DNA from: Acidulodesulfobacterium sp021802425 | GTDB lineage: Bacteria; SZUA-79; Acidulodesulfobacterales; Acidulodesulfobacteraceae | DNA length: 64,000 nucleotides | NCBI GenBank assembly: GCA_021802425.1 | Contig: JAJZXJ010000001.1 | Location: 1 to 64,000 of the forward strand | Reading direction: 5' to 3' | Shown: positions 27,373 to 35,745 of the stretch, piece after piece | How positions within the stretch are numbered: the stretch's first letter is position 1 | How the letters are laid out: each line of letters begins with the position of its first letter | Made by a program: the position numbers and the translations under genes | Notes under the pieces: generated by a model | Told to the model about the DNA's origin: nothing | What the model saw: only the letters and a program-made list of their open reading frames with translations | Databases searched by the model: none

Positions 27373-28107
27373 TTATGACTGGCAGGGAACCATATAAAAC
27401 CCTTCTATGTTATCGTTTATCGAATATGCCATATAATACGAATAGCTATCAACCGTTGTGCCGTTTGAATAAACATAATCGACGGCGCCGAGAGGTAAGA
27501 TATATTCGTTATTTGGAACATCAAAACTTGGCTGTAAGAAATTAGGATTGGTAGCCGTGCCGTTATCGCACGCAGGTGTGTATGTTACAGGGGTTTTAAC
27601 GCTTCCGGGTCCAACGGCTGTTCCCGCAACATAATTAAGCCACCACGAGTTTGACAGGATGTTAGCATTACCGACAGGATCGCCGAAATTATACATAGTA
27701 CCGGATCCGTAACCGCTTGACGGCATTTGATAATTTGGTAAAGTCAAAAACGGGTTTTCGTAAGGATTGTTTCCGGGGGCATTAGCCTTCGGCGCAGTTC
27801 CTAAAAATGCTACAGTTCCCGCTGTTGTTTTGCTGGCTCCGGTAACCGTAACATAAGACGATAAATCGTTATTTACCAAATTTTTTGAAAGCTGGGTCGT
27901 CAAGCCTTCGCCCAGTGAGCCGACCACGCCCTGCGAAGCCGCCTTGTTTGCCGAGCCCGTTAAATTTACGAACTTAGGCAGGACGACAGCCGCCAGAATG
28001 CCTATCAGCAAAATGACCATAACCAGCTCGATAAGGGTAAACGCCCCGCTGTCATAAATAACCCTTAAGCCTTTTCTCCTTGCTAAATCATGAGGTTTAC
28101 TTCCCAT
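27373..28107 (-). CDS. Type II secretion / type IV pilin-like pseudopilin
   Basis: A 244-residue prepilin with a 22-23-residue positively charged leader, a cleavage-region motif AFTLIELVMVILLIGILAAVVLP and a long extracellular part rich in Gly, Ser, Asn, Pro and Thr ending in a Cys-containing tail. The Glu of FTLIE is the usual Glu5. The residue before Phe is Ala rather than Gly (GAFTLIE), so cleavage after Ala, or after the Gly one residue earlier, must be assumed. A good GGAGG precedes the ATG. It is a single gene away from any secretion cluster and could be a major pilin-like surface subunit. Confidence 0.85.
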   Translation of the reverse strand: MGSKPHDLARRKGLRVIYDSGAFTLIELVMVILLIGILAAVVLPKFVNLTGSANKAASQGVVGSLGEGLTTQLSKNLVNNDLSSYVTVTGASKTTAGTVAFLGTAPKANAPGNNPYENPFLTLPNYQMPSSGYGSGTMYNFGDPVGNANILSNSWWLNYVAGTAVGPGSVKTPVTYTPACDNGTATNPNFLQPSFDVPNNEYILPLGAVDYVYSNGTTVDSYSYYMAYSINDNIEGFYMVPCQS

Positions 28108-28345
28108 AAATTAATCCTCCATAAAAAATTAATAAAAATAAATTTCACATTAAACTTGCCAAATTATATTAAATAATAAATAAACATAAAATATGATATT
28201 TTTATTATACATCCCGATTATTTTAAAAATCAAACAAAAAATTTAATATACATTAGGATCAAGGTATAAATATTCTTGATATTGATATAATATATATATT
28301 GGTATAAAATAAAAAAATTAAATTTGCATAGGGAGGCATTTTTTT

Positions 28346-28717
28346 ATGATTAACGACAAAATCATCGAAATTCTTAAACACGAAGGACCGGCGAGTTTTG
28401 CGACTAATGGAACGGACGGAATTCATATGGCCGCAACATGGAACAGTTATATCGAGGTTTTAGATAATAACACTCTTTTGGTTCCAGCGGGTCATTTAAC
28501 AAAAACGCAAAGGAATATCGAGGCGGGCAGCGAGGTTCAAATGATACTTGCTTCCAAAGATGTTGCCGGCTTGCAGGGCAAAGGCGCCGGGTTTTTGCTT
28601 AAAGGCAAGGCGAGGTTCGAGGATAGCGGAGCTAACTTCGATAAAATGAAATCCCGTTTTAACTGGGCAAGGGCGGTAATGGTGTTTAATGTAAAAGAGG
28701 TAACAGAACTCACATAA
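28346..28717 (+). CDS. Pyridoxamine 5'-phosphate oxidase-like FMN-binding protein
   Basis: A 123-residue split-barrel flavin protein: HEGPASFATNGTDGIHMAATW, LLVPAGHLTKTQRNIEAGSEVQMILAS, GFLLKGKARFED. This fold covers flavin reductases, PNPOx-like and F420-dependent enzymes, and the sequence is too short for the genuine PdxH. GGGAGG lies upstream of the ATG. It is convergent with queC, with a shared hairpin between the stop codons. Its substrate is unknown. Confidence 0.8.
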   Translation: MINDKIIEILKHEGPASFATNGTDGIHMAATWNSYIEVLDNNTLLVPAGHLTKTQRNIEAGSEVQMILASKDVAGLQGKGAGFLLKGKARFEDSGANFDKMKSRFNWARAVMVFNVKEVTELT

Positions 28718-28767
28718 AAAAAGGGGGTCTGATTTATTTATTCAAATAAATCAGACCCCCTTTTTTT
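28716..28767. terminator. Perfect inverted repeat acting as bidirectional terminator
   Basis: 24-bp perfect arms (28716-28739 and 28744-28767) with a 4-base loop. Each arm begins with A7/T7 flanking a GGGGGTCTGATTTATTT core, so transcripts from either direction meet a hairpin followed by a U tract. It overlaps the stop of the flavin protein and lies 10 bases before the end of queC. The core GATTTATTT also recurs in the inverted repeat at 61168-61257. Confidence 0.85.
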
Positions 28768-28776
28768 ATTCCTTTT

Positions 28777-29514
28777 TTATTTATAATACTTGGTCGGGTC
28801 TTTAATTTCAGCCTCTTCGAATCCTCTTCTCCTTAAAATGCAGGAGTCGCACACCCCGCACGCCAGACCTTCTATCGGGTCATAACAGCTATGGGTCAGC
28901 TCAAGCGGCGCGCCGATTTCAAAAGCCCTGATAATTATATCTTTTTTGGTTAATTTAAGGAGCGGCGCATTTATCTTAAAATTTATTTCACCCGTTACCG
29001 ATGCTTTAGTAGCCAGATTTGCCATTTTTTCGAAAGCCCTTAAATAGTCCGGTCTGCAATCGGGATAACCGCTGTAGTCGATATAATTAGCCCCTATAAA
29101 AATGTCGCCCGCCAGGTTAACCTCCGCAACGGCAAGAGCATAAGACAAAAATATCGTATTCCTTGCAGGAACATAAGTTATCGGAATATCATTTGCGTTG
29201 TTCGCCTTTTCCGGTTTATTTTTATTAATCCTGTTTTTCGGTACGGCTACGGACAAATCTACTAAAGCCGAGCCTTTAATTTGACCGAAATCTAAATTGA
29301 CGATGGCATGATTTTTTAAATTAAAAAAATTGACTATCTTTTTTGCATGCTCTATTTCTGTTTTGTGTCTTTGATTGTAAAAAAATGTAAGAGGAATAAC
29401 CTCGAAGCCTTCATCTATTGCAATCTTCAGCACAGTGGCGGAATCGAGTCCCCCGCTAAAAAGAACGACGGCTCTTTTATTGTTCATATTGTTTGCATTT
29501 TTTAGCTTATCCAT
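28777..29514 (-). CDS. queC: 7-cyano-7-deazaguanine (preQ0) synthase
   Basis: ATP-dependent conversion of 7-carboxy-7-deazaguanine to preQ0 in queuosine synthesis. The P-loop SGGLDSAT is near the N-terminus, followed by ADP/ATP-binding FFYNQRHKTE, YVPARNTIFLSYA and the zinc site CYDPIEGLACGVCDSC with four cysteines. Length of 245 residues is normal, with a slightly extended N-terminus before MNNKRAV. queD, queE and folE are not in the window. Confidence 0.96.
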   Translation of the reverse strand: MDKLKNANNMNNKRAVVLFSGGLDSATVLKIAIDEGFEVIPLTFFYNQRHKTEIEHAKKIVNFFNLKNHAIVNLDFGQIKGSALVDLSVAVPKNRINKNKPEKANNANDIPITYVPARNTIFLSYALAVAEVNLAGDIFIGANYIDYSGYPDCRPDYLRAFEKMANLATKASVTGEINFKINAPLLKLTKKDIIIRAFEIGAPLELTHSCYDPIEGLACGVCDSCILRRRGFEEAEIKDPTKYYK

Positions 29515-29554
29515 TTACCTATTATAATATATATTGTCGTAATTTGGGATATAT

Positions 29555-29586
29555 TTTTAATTCCGCGCCGCTTTCGAAGCCGCGGA
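29555..29586. repeat. 19-bp dispersed repeat, copy 2, and adjoining GC-rich hairpin
   Basis: TTTTAATTCCGCGCCGCTT at 29555-29573 repeats the block at 14424-14442. It is continued here by TCGAAGCCGCGG, so CCGCG...CGCGG with inner GCTT/AAGC can form a hairpin ending at the first Pho half-site (29587). It may insulate the pst promoter from queC or be a repeat remnant. Confidence 0.5.
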
Positions 29587-29642
29587 TTGTAATAAAAATT
29601 TAACATAACTGTAATAAAACCGTAATATTGAAATGATAAAAT
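29587..29642 (+). promoter_or_regulatory. Tandem Pho box array and -10 for the pst operon
   Basis: Half-sites TTGTAAT (29587), ATTTAAC (29598), CTGTAAT (29609) and CCGTAAT (29620) occur at an exact 11-base period with A-rich spacers; the last two make a complete Pho box. A -10-like TAAAAT at 29637-29642 begins 10 bases after the last half-site, the same geometry as at 26917. This is the expected PhoB-binding layout, here with an extra dimer site. Confidence 0.85.
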
Positions 29643-29750
29643 AATAAAAACAAAGATTTTTTTAATGAAAATCCTAAACGGATATGTTATAATCGGACAA
29701 AATTTGATAAAGGAATATTAACTTAGAAAAAAGGAAGGTTTTTTATCTCG

Positions 29751-30695
29751 ATGTTTAATCTAAAATATAAAGACGACCTCTATAAGTTTATCCTTTCGAT
29801 TTTTGTGTTATCCGTTATTTCGGTTTTTTTAATAGCGGTTACCGTTATACTTTTTTACAGCTACCCCGCAATTATCAGGTACGGCTTTCCATTTTTATGG
29901 GTTAAGGAGTGGAATCCTCCAAAAGAGGTTTTTGGCGCGCTTACCTTTCTTGCCGGAACTTTTATGGTAACATTTCTTGCTTTATTGTTTGCCATACCTT
30001 TTAGTTTCGGCATAGGTATATTTCTTCAGGAATACTGCCCGTTATTTTTAAGAGGAATTTTTACCGTAATCATAGAAATGCTGGCAGGGATACCAAGCGT
30101 TGTTTTCGGCGTATGGGGTGTTTTAACCATAGTTCCATGGCTGAGGGAATCCGTCGAACCCTTTTTTGACAGATATTTTTCGAGCATACCGTTTTTAAAG
30201 GTCGAGGAGAATATCGGATACGGAATACTTGCGGCAAGTATTGTCGTGGCGTTTATGATTTTACCTATTATATCGTCCATCACGAAAGACTCTTTAGCAT
30301 CCGTCCCTAAAATTGCAAAAGACGGAGCGCTTGCTATGGGGGCTACAAGGCTTGATGTCATCAAAGATGTTTCGCTGCCTTACGCATTGAACGGGATTTA
30401 CGGGGGAATAATACTGGGTTTCGGCAGGGCGGTGGGAGAAACGATTGCCGTCGTGCTTCTGATAGGAAATCAGGCTATCGTTCCAAAGTCTTTGTTTAGC
30501 GTCGGCTATACGATATCGGCCGTTCTTGCCAATACTTTTACCTTTGCGGTAATCAGCCCTATATACGCATCCGCCGAGGTTGAGCTTGCGCTGATACTGT
30601 TGGTCGTCAGCCTCATAGTTAATATAGTCGGAAGGAACATATTGAACAAGGTGATAGGCGGAAGGTTTAACAGGTCGCAATTTGGCGGGGGTTGA
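29751..30695 (+). CDS. pstC: Phosphate ABC transporter permease PstC
   Basis: An inner-membrane permease of the high-affinity phosphate transporter. The 314-residue protein has six predicted membrane segments and the BPD_transp_1 coupling loop KDSLASVPKIAKDGALAMGATRLDVIKDV with the conserved EAA-like motif, preceded by MLAGIPSVVFGVWGV. It opens the pstC-pstA-pstB-phoU run behind the Pho boxes. No pstS is next to it, so the binding protein must be elsewhere. Confidence 0.94.
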   Translation: MFNLKYKDDLYKFILSIFVLSVISVFLIAVTVILFYSYPAIIRYGFPFLWVKEWNPPKEVFGALTFLAGTFMVTFLALLFAIPFSFGIGIFLQEYCPLFLRGIFTVIIEMLAGIPSVVFGVWGVLTIVPWLRESVEPFFDRYFSSIPFLKVEENIGYGILAASIVVAFMILPIISSITKDSLASVPKIAKDGALAMGATRLDVIKDVSLPYALNGIYGGIILGFGRAVGETIAVVLLIGNQAIVPKSLFSVGYTISAVLANTFTFAVISPIYASAEVELALILLVVSLIVNIVGRNILNKVIGGRFNRSQFGGG

Positions 30696-30707
30696 TTAAG
30701 AGGATTT

Positions 30708-31637
30708 ATGGCAGAACTTGCAAATATTAAAAAGGATGACGATCCAATGCCGGTATTCCCTATAAACAGGGGATATATTAAAAGAAAAAAATTTTATAAT
30801 AGCATTGCGGTATTTTTTGCGGTAATGGCTTTCATTATAGGCGCCTTTCCGGTTTTTCACATTATTTATAAGGCGGTCGCCTTAGGACATAAATACCTTA
30901 ACTGGAGATTTATTTCGACTCTGCCCACCGGTTTTCCTATCGGAGCGCAGGGCGGAATATTAAACGCAATTATAGGCGATGTTTATCTTATAGTCATTGC
31001 TTCCATTTTTGCCGTTCCGCTCGGCATAGGTTCCGGATTATATTTATCCCTTTTTGGAAAGAAAAGAACAAATACTTTTCTGAGGCTGTTAAACGAATTA
31101 ATGATAGGAATTCCATCGGTGGTTTGGGGTATTGTGGGTTTTTATGTATTTTCCACAAATGCCGGATTAGGTTTTCATTTTGGTTTTTCTGCGCTTGCCG
31201 GCGGGCTTACGCTTGGTTTTATTATGACCCCTATTATTGCCCTGTTGACCGAACAGGCTATAAATCATATTCCCGCAGGTTATATAGAGGGGGCGCTGGC
31301 TATGGGCGCGACAAAATGGCAGGCGACAAAATCGGTTATAATGAAAGCGGCATTGGGCGGTATATTTACGGGGATACTTTTAGGTATAATGAATATTATC
31401 GGACAGACGGCCCCGCTTTTATTTACAAATTATTATAATACAGGCTTGCCTACAGGGATTACCGGTCCCGGCGGCGCCGTGGGCGATCTGGCAATGCTGA
31501 TTTTTATATACATTCACGAACCTTCCAGGATTTTACATATCAAAGCCGAAGCGGCTTCGGTTGTTCTGCTTTTTTTTATTTTTGCGATAGATTTGGGGTT
31601 AAGGCTTATAAACTATTTGACGAGAAAATTTTTATAA
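30708..31637 (+). CDS. pstA: Phosphate ABC transporter permease PstA
   Basis: Partner permease of PstC, 309 residues with six hydrophobic segments and the matching loop EGALAMGATKWQATKSVIMKAALGGI. It also has ELMIGIPSVVWGIVGF, paralogous to the PstC segment IPSVVFGVWG. Start 13 bases after pstC with an AGGA site. The C-terminal segment ends in a typical final membrane helix. Confidence 0.94.
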   Translation: MAELANIKKDDDPMPVFPINRGYIKRKKFYNSIAVFFAVMAFIIGAFPVFHIIYKAVALGHKYLNWRFISTLPTGFPIGAQGGILNAIIGDVYLIVIASIFAVPLGIGSGLYLSLFGKKRTNTFLRLLNELMIGIPSVVWGIVGFYVFSTNAGLGFHFGFSALAGGLTLGFIMTPIIALLTEQAINHIPAGYIEGALAMGATKWQATKSVIMKAALGGIFTGILLGIMNIIGQTAPLLFTNYYNTGLPTGITGPGGAVGDLAMLIFIYIHEPSRILHIKAEAASVVLLFFIFAIDLGLRLINYLTRKFL

Positions 31638-31675
31638 TAATTTTTGATTTTTTTTAGAAGGGGCAAAAACTTAAT

Positions 31676-32440
31676 ATGGCGGAACAAAACGAGATTAAAG
31701 TCGAGGTTAAAAACCTAAATTTTTATTACGGAAATTATCATCTTTTGAAAAATATTAATCTATATTTTAAAAGAAATTCGGTTTGCACCTTGCTTGGCCC
31801 TTCAGGGTGCGGAAAATCAACTTTTTTAAGAACTTTAAACAGAATGAACGATTATACCGAGGGGGCTAAATTAACGGGCGAGGTTTTGATAGACGGAAAA
31901 AATATATACGATAAGTCTGTCGATGTTGTGGAGTTAAGAAGAAATATCGGCATGGTCTTTCAAAGCCCGAATCCATTTCCCAAATCTATTTTTGATAATA
32001 TTGCTTTTGGATTAAAAATACACGGGATAAAAAATAGGGAGTTTATTGCCGAAAGGGTTGAGAAATGTCTTAAATATGCGGGTCTTTACGACGAGGTAAA
32101 GGATAAACTTCATAAGTCGGCTTTTTCTCTTTCGGGCGGCCAGCAACAAAGGTTATGTATTGCAAGGGCTATCGCGACAAACCCGTCCATTCTTTTGATG
32201 GATGAACCCACCGCTTATTTAGATCCTGCCTCGGCAAGCATTATATTAGATTTGATTACGGCATTCAAAAAATATTATACCATTATAATAGTAAGCCATA
32301 ATATTCAGCAGGCAGGCAGAATTTCCGATTATAGCGGATTTTTTCTTAACGGAGAACTCATAGAATTTGACGAAGCGGGCAATTTCTTTACAAGGCCGAA
32401 GGACAAAAGGACGGAGAATTTTATAACCAGCAGGTATTAA
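31676..32440 (+). CDS. pstB: Phosphate ABC transporter ATP-binding protein PstB
   Basis: The ATPase of the Pst transporter. Walker A is GPSGCGKST (41-49), the signature LSGGQQQRLCIARA, Walker B LLMDEPTAYLD and the H-loop SHNIQQAGRISDYSGFF. NRMNDYTEGA and RRNIGMVFQSPNPFPKSIFDNIAFGLKIHGI are typical PstB blocks. The D-loop reads AYLD where PstB proteins usually have SALD, and the segment after it, PASASIIL, differs from the family's PIxTxKIE. The change is conservative in function, and operon context still supports PstB. Confidence 0.92.
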   Translation: MAEQNEIKVEVKNLNFYYGNYHLLKNINLYFKRNSVCTLLGPSGCGKSTFLRTLNRMNDYTEGAKLTGEVLIDGKNIYDKSVDVVELRRNIGMVFQSPNPFPKSIFDNIAFGLKIHGIKNREFIAERVEKCLKYAGLYDEVKDKLHKSAFSLSGGQQQRLCIARAIATNPSILLMDEPTAYLDPASASIILDLITAFKKYYTIIIVSHNIQQAGRISDYSGFFLNGELIEFDEAGNFFTRPKDKRTENFITSRY

Positions 32441-32472
32441 AAATAATAAATTTTTGTTAAAATATAAATATA

Positions 32473-32506
32473 ATATCATGGACAGACTTAAGTCTGTCCA
32501 TGATAT
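32473..32506. repeat. 34-bp perfect palindrome between pstB and phoU
   Basis: Seventeen-base arms meet at the centre between 32489 and 32490 with no mismatch (core GGACAGACTTAAGTCTGTCC). It has no following U tract, so it is not a plain terminator. It could be an operator for a dimeric regulator or, in RNA, a processing or stabilising hairpin separating pstB from phoU. Confidence 0.9.
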
Positions 32507-32526
32507 ATAAAGGAGAGGAATTGCCG

Positions 32527-33207
32527 GTGAATGTATTAGATAATGAGCTTGCAAAATTGAAAAAAAATATTGTCGAAATGAGCGAGATTGTTAATAATCA
32601 GCTCAACAATGCCACCATATTTCTTTTCGAAAGGGATAAAAAACTTGCCGAAGACACTATTAAAAATGACCTTAAAGTAAACCAGATGGAAGTCGGTATC
32701 AATGAAAACTGCATAAAACTTCTGGCATTATACCAGCCCGAAGCCGCCGATTTAATGTTTATAACTACATCGATGAAAATAATAACCGACCTTGAACGGA
32801 TGGGAGATTTATGCGCTTCTATTTGCCAGATCGGGCTTAAGTTGACGGACGGTTCTTCGTCTTCGGAGGAATTTAAGTGCATTTATTCATATTTCGAAGA
32901 TGTCGCAAAAAGGGGCGACGAAATGCTTAAGATGGCGATAAAGATGTATTCCGACGGGGTAAAAGATAATATAGGGCTGAAAGACATTATCATAAAAGAC
33001 GAAAATGTTATCGATGTATTGTCCCATAAAATCGTCGTCGATATTATAAATAACTCTTTAAATAATTTAAAAGCATTGGAGAACAATATAACTTATATAT
33101 TTATCGCGCGAAAATATGAAAGGTTTGCCGACCACGCCCAAAAGATTATGGAGTTATTACTCTATATGGACTTAGGAAAAGATTTAAGGAACCTGCCCGA
33201 GTTTTAA
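32527..33207 (+). CDS. phoU: Phosphate transport system regulator PhoU
   Basis: A 226-residue all-helical protein with two PhoU repeats that links Pst transport to PhoR signalling. Visible blocks include VNNQLNNATIFLFERDKKLAE, VNQMEVGINENCIKLLALYQPEAADLMFITTSMKIITDLERMGDL and the second repeat NITYIFIARKYERFADHAQKI. The start is GTG 32527, spaced 8 bases from AGGAGAGG. An upstream in-frame ATG at 32500 lies inside the palindrome and before the ribosome site, so it is rejected. Confidence 0.93.
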   Translation: MNVLDNELAKLKKNIVEMSEIVNNQLNNATIFLFERDKKLAEDTIKNDLKVNQMEVGINENCIKLLALYQPEAADLMFITTSMKIITDLERMGDLCASICQIGLKLTDGSSSSEEFKCIYSYFEDVAKRGDEMLKMAIKMYSDGVKDNIGLKDIIIKDENVIDVLSHKIVVDIINNSLNNLKALENNITYIFIARKYERFADHAQKIMELLLYMDLGKDLRNLPEF

Positions 33208-33241
33208 AAGTTAAATAAAACATAGTGCATTTTCTATCATT

Positions 33242-34078
33242 TTATTTTTCACCGGAATATCTCGGGTCTAACGCATCCCTAACCGCCTCTCCTATAAGGT
33301 TAAAACTTAGAACCGTTAAAAGAATTGCAATTCCGGGGAAAAGCGTAAGCCACCACGCAATCATTATATAAGTTTTACCTCTCGAGAGCATTCCTCCCCA
33401 GCTCGGCGTCGGCGGCATTATTCCTATTCCGAGGAAGGCAAGCGAGGCTTGAATCAATATTGCCGCCGCAATACCTAATGTTGCGGAGACTAAAATAGGA
33501 GCAATAGTGTTCGGCAGTATTTCAGAAAACATTATATAGGCAGCCGAAGCCCCGGAGGCTTTTGACGCTAACACGTAATCCTTTTCTTTGTTTTGAGCAA
33601 ATTCGGCCCTTATAATTCTGGCAACCCCCATCCACGATGTAAGCCCGATTATAATCATTATGTTGATAATGGAGGGTTTTAATATTGCGCTGATAGCAAG
33701 GATTAAAAAGAAAGACGGAAATGTCAGCATAATATCGACAAACCGCATTAAAATGCTGTCGATTATGCCGCCGTAATAGCCTGCATACGAACCGACAATA
33801 ATTCCGATAAACAAAGAAATGGAAACAGCGATAAATCCAACCTCTATCGAAATCCTGCTGCCGTAAATAAGCCTTGACAGCACATCTCTTCCAAGCTGGT
33901 CCGTTCCCAAAGGATGAGCAAAACTTGGCGGCAGTAAAATTGAGTTTACATTTATTTTATCAGGATTGTATGGAGCAATATAAGGGGCAAATATTGCAGC
34001 CAGAATTACGACTAAGATGAATATAAGGGAAATAAATGCTAATTTATTATTTTTAAAGGCATTAATAAGTTCTTTCAT
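33242..34078 (-). CDS. dppC: Peptide/nickel-type ABC transporter permease, DppC/OppC family
   Basis: A 278-residue inner-membrane permease with an N-terminal OppC_N segment (LAFISLIFILVVILAAIFAPYIAPYNP), HPLGTDQLGRDVLSRLIYGSRISIEVG, and the EAA loop DYVLASKASGASAAYIMFSEILPNTIAPIL. It imports peptides, metals or similar. It lies head-to-head with a DppB-like permease instead of in the same operon, and no ATPase or binding-protein gene is present. The substrate cannot be told. Confidence 0.88.
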   Translation of the reverse strand: MKELINAFKNNKLAFISLIFILVVILAAIFAPYIAPYNPDKINVNSILLPPSFAHPLGTDQLGRDVLSRLIYGSRISIEVGFIAVSISLFIGIIVGSYAGYYGGIIDSILMRFVDIMLTFPSFFLILAISAILKPSIINIMIIIGLTSWMGVARIIRAEFAQNKEKDYVLASKASGASAAYIMFSEILPNTIAPILVSATLGIAAAILIQASLAFLGIGIMPPTPSWGGMLSRGKTYIMIAWWLTLFPGIAILLTVLSFNLIGEAVRDALDPRYSGEK

Positions 34079-34214
34079 AAAATATGCGTATAAGCAAAGT
34101 ATGCCGAATAATTTTATTTGCCGGCGATGTATATTAAGCTGCGTTATATTGTTTTAAAATATACCCTTTGTATTGTATAATAAATAAAAATAAAAAACTA
34201 TAAGCTATTATATT

Positions 34215-35186
34215 ATGGGCGTTTACATTTTTAAAAGATTTTTATTTATGATTCCGATTTTAATCGGAATCACGCTGATATCCTTTTTTGTCATTCACCT
34301 TGCGCCGGGTAATCCCTTAACGGAGCAGTTGGGATTAAATCCCAAAGTATCTATGTCTGCAAGGACTCAGCTCGAAAAACTGTATGGTTTGAATAAGCCG
34401 CTTTTAATACAATATACGGAATGGTTAAAAAGAATAGCCACTTTTAATTTCGGATTATCGTTTACGGCAAATCACGAACCTGTTATAACGGAGATCAAAA
34501 GAACAATAGGGATTACTATTATCATTAACACGCTTGCGATAATATTTATCTTTATATTTTCGATACCGATAGGGGTGTTATCCGCTGTAAAGCAGAATTC
34601 ATTATTTGATAAAATATCCACTGTTTTAGTTTTTATAGGTTTTGCCGCCCCCTCTTTTTGGGTGGCGCTGCTATTAATAATATTTTTTGGGATAGATTTG
34701 CGTATTTTGCCGATAGGAGGGATAACATCCATCGGTTATAACTCTCTTTCATTGGGGGGGAAGATTATCGATATCGGGAAACATTTGGTTATGCCGGTTT
34801 TTGTTGCAGGATTCGGCGGTATTGCAGGGCTTTCGAGGTATTTAAGGGGAAACATGCTTGAAGTGTACAGACAGGATTATATCATGACTGCAAGGGCAAA
34901 GGGATTAAAGGAGTGGGTGGTCATTTACAAGCATGCCTTAAAAAATGCGCTCATTCCATTTATAACGATATTAGGATTAAGCGTTCCGGGACTTATCGGC
35001 GGAAGCGTCATAATAGAAACGATATTCGACATAAACGGCATGGGCAGGTTATTTTATCAGAGCGTTCTTGCCCGCGACTATCCCACAATAATGGGTATTT
35101 TAGTCATAGGCGCGATTCTTACCCTTCTTGGCAATCTAATGGCGGATATAGCCTATGCTTTGGTTGACCCCAGGCTTAGAAAGTGA
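34215..35186 (+). CDS. dppB: Peptide/nickel-type ABC transporter permease, DppB/OppB family
   Basis: A 323-residue permease with six segments beginning GVYIFKRFLFMIPILIGITLISFFVIHLAPGNP, the DppB N-terminal domain, and the coupling loop YIMTARAKGLKEWVVIYKHALKNALIPFI. It ends with DIAYALVDPRLRK, the usual family tail. The divergent neighbour dppC is its probable partner; 136 bases of AT-rich DNA separate them and must hold both promoters. ATPases (DppD/F) and the binding protein are not in the window. Confidence 0.9.
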   Translation: MGVYIFKRFLFMIPILIGITLISFFVIHLAPGNPLTEQLGLNPKVSMSARTQLEKLYGLNKPLLIQYTEWLKRIATFNFGLSFTANHEPVITEIKRTIGITIIINTLAIIFIFIFSIPIGVLSAVKQNSLFDKISTVLVFIGFAAPSFWVALLLIIFFGIDLRILPIGGITSIGYNSLSLGGKIIDIGKHLVMPVFVAGFGGIAGLSRYLRGNMLEVYRQDYIMTARAKGLKEWVVIYKHALKNALIPFITILGLSVPGLIGGSVIIETIFDINGMGRLFYQSVLARDYPTIMGILVIGAILTLLGNLMADIAYALVDPRLRK

Positions 35187-35313
35187 GATGCGGGGGAAGG
35201 TTAAAGTTGAATTAATATTCTTGCTTATGTTAAAATTGAAAATATTTGAAATTAAGAAAAATTAATAAATATAATTTTTAAGGAAAATTTTCGGTTTTTC
35301 GGAGGTATTTAAA

Positions 35314-35718
35314 ATGACAAAAAGGGCTTTTCTGCTTTTATCGGTTCTGCTTTTATCGGTTTTTACCTTAACCGGTTGCGCTACGACAAGAAATATTCAG
35401 GGTAAGCCGATAATATCAACCAATGTAAATAAAATTATTAACGGGACGACAACCGAATCCCGGATAGTCTCCATATTCGGCCCCCCTTATGCTATAGAAA
35501 AAAACCCGTTGACCCCCGGAGAGGTTACATATAAATACAGATTTTATTACCATAAGTATGTGCATTTGGGCAACGAGATACTTAAAAGTTCGACGAGGAA
35601 GTATGAGGAAAAGCTCGATGTCGTGATAAAAAATGGAATTGTTATTGCCCATAGCTTTACCACCCGGGGAAATACATCCTTAAAAAACATATTAAAAAAG
35701 CATAAAATTCAAGATTGA
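35314..35718 (+). CDS. BamE/SmpA-OmlA-like lipoprotein
   Basis: A 134-residue protein with a signal peptide and lipobox LTGC, so Cys is probably lipidated in the outer membrane. The mature part has ISTNVNKIINGTTTESRIVSIFGPPYAIEKNPLTPGEVTYKYRFYY, the SmpA/OmlA-type fold seen in BamE, which recurs in other lipoproteins. GGAGG precedes the ATG. It may be an assembly factor accessory or an unrelated lipoprotein with the same fold. It directly precedes dapF. Confidence 0.75.
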   Translation: MTKRAFLLLSVLLLSVFTLTGCATTRNIQGKPIISTNVNKIINGTTTESRIVSIFGPPYAIEKNPLTPGEVTYKYRFYYHKYVHLGNEILKSSTRKYEEKLDVVIKNGIVIAHSFTTRGNTSLKNILKKHKIQD

Positions 35719-35745
35719 TAAATACAGGCAGAGGATAATTTAAGA

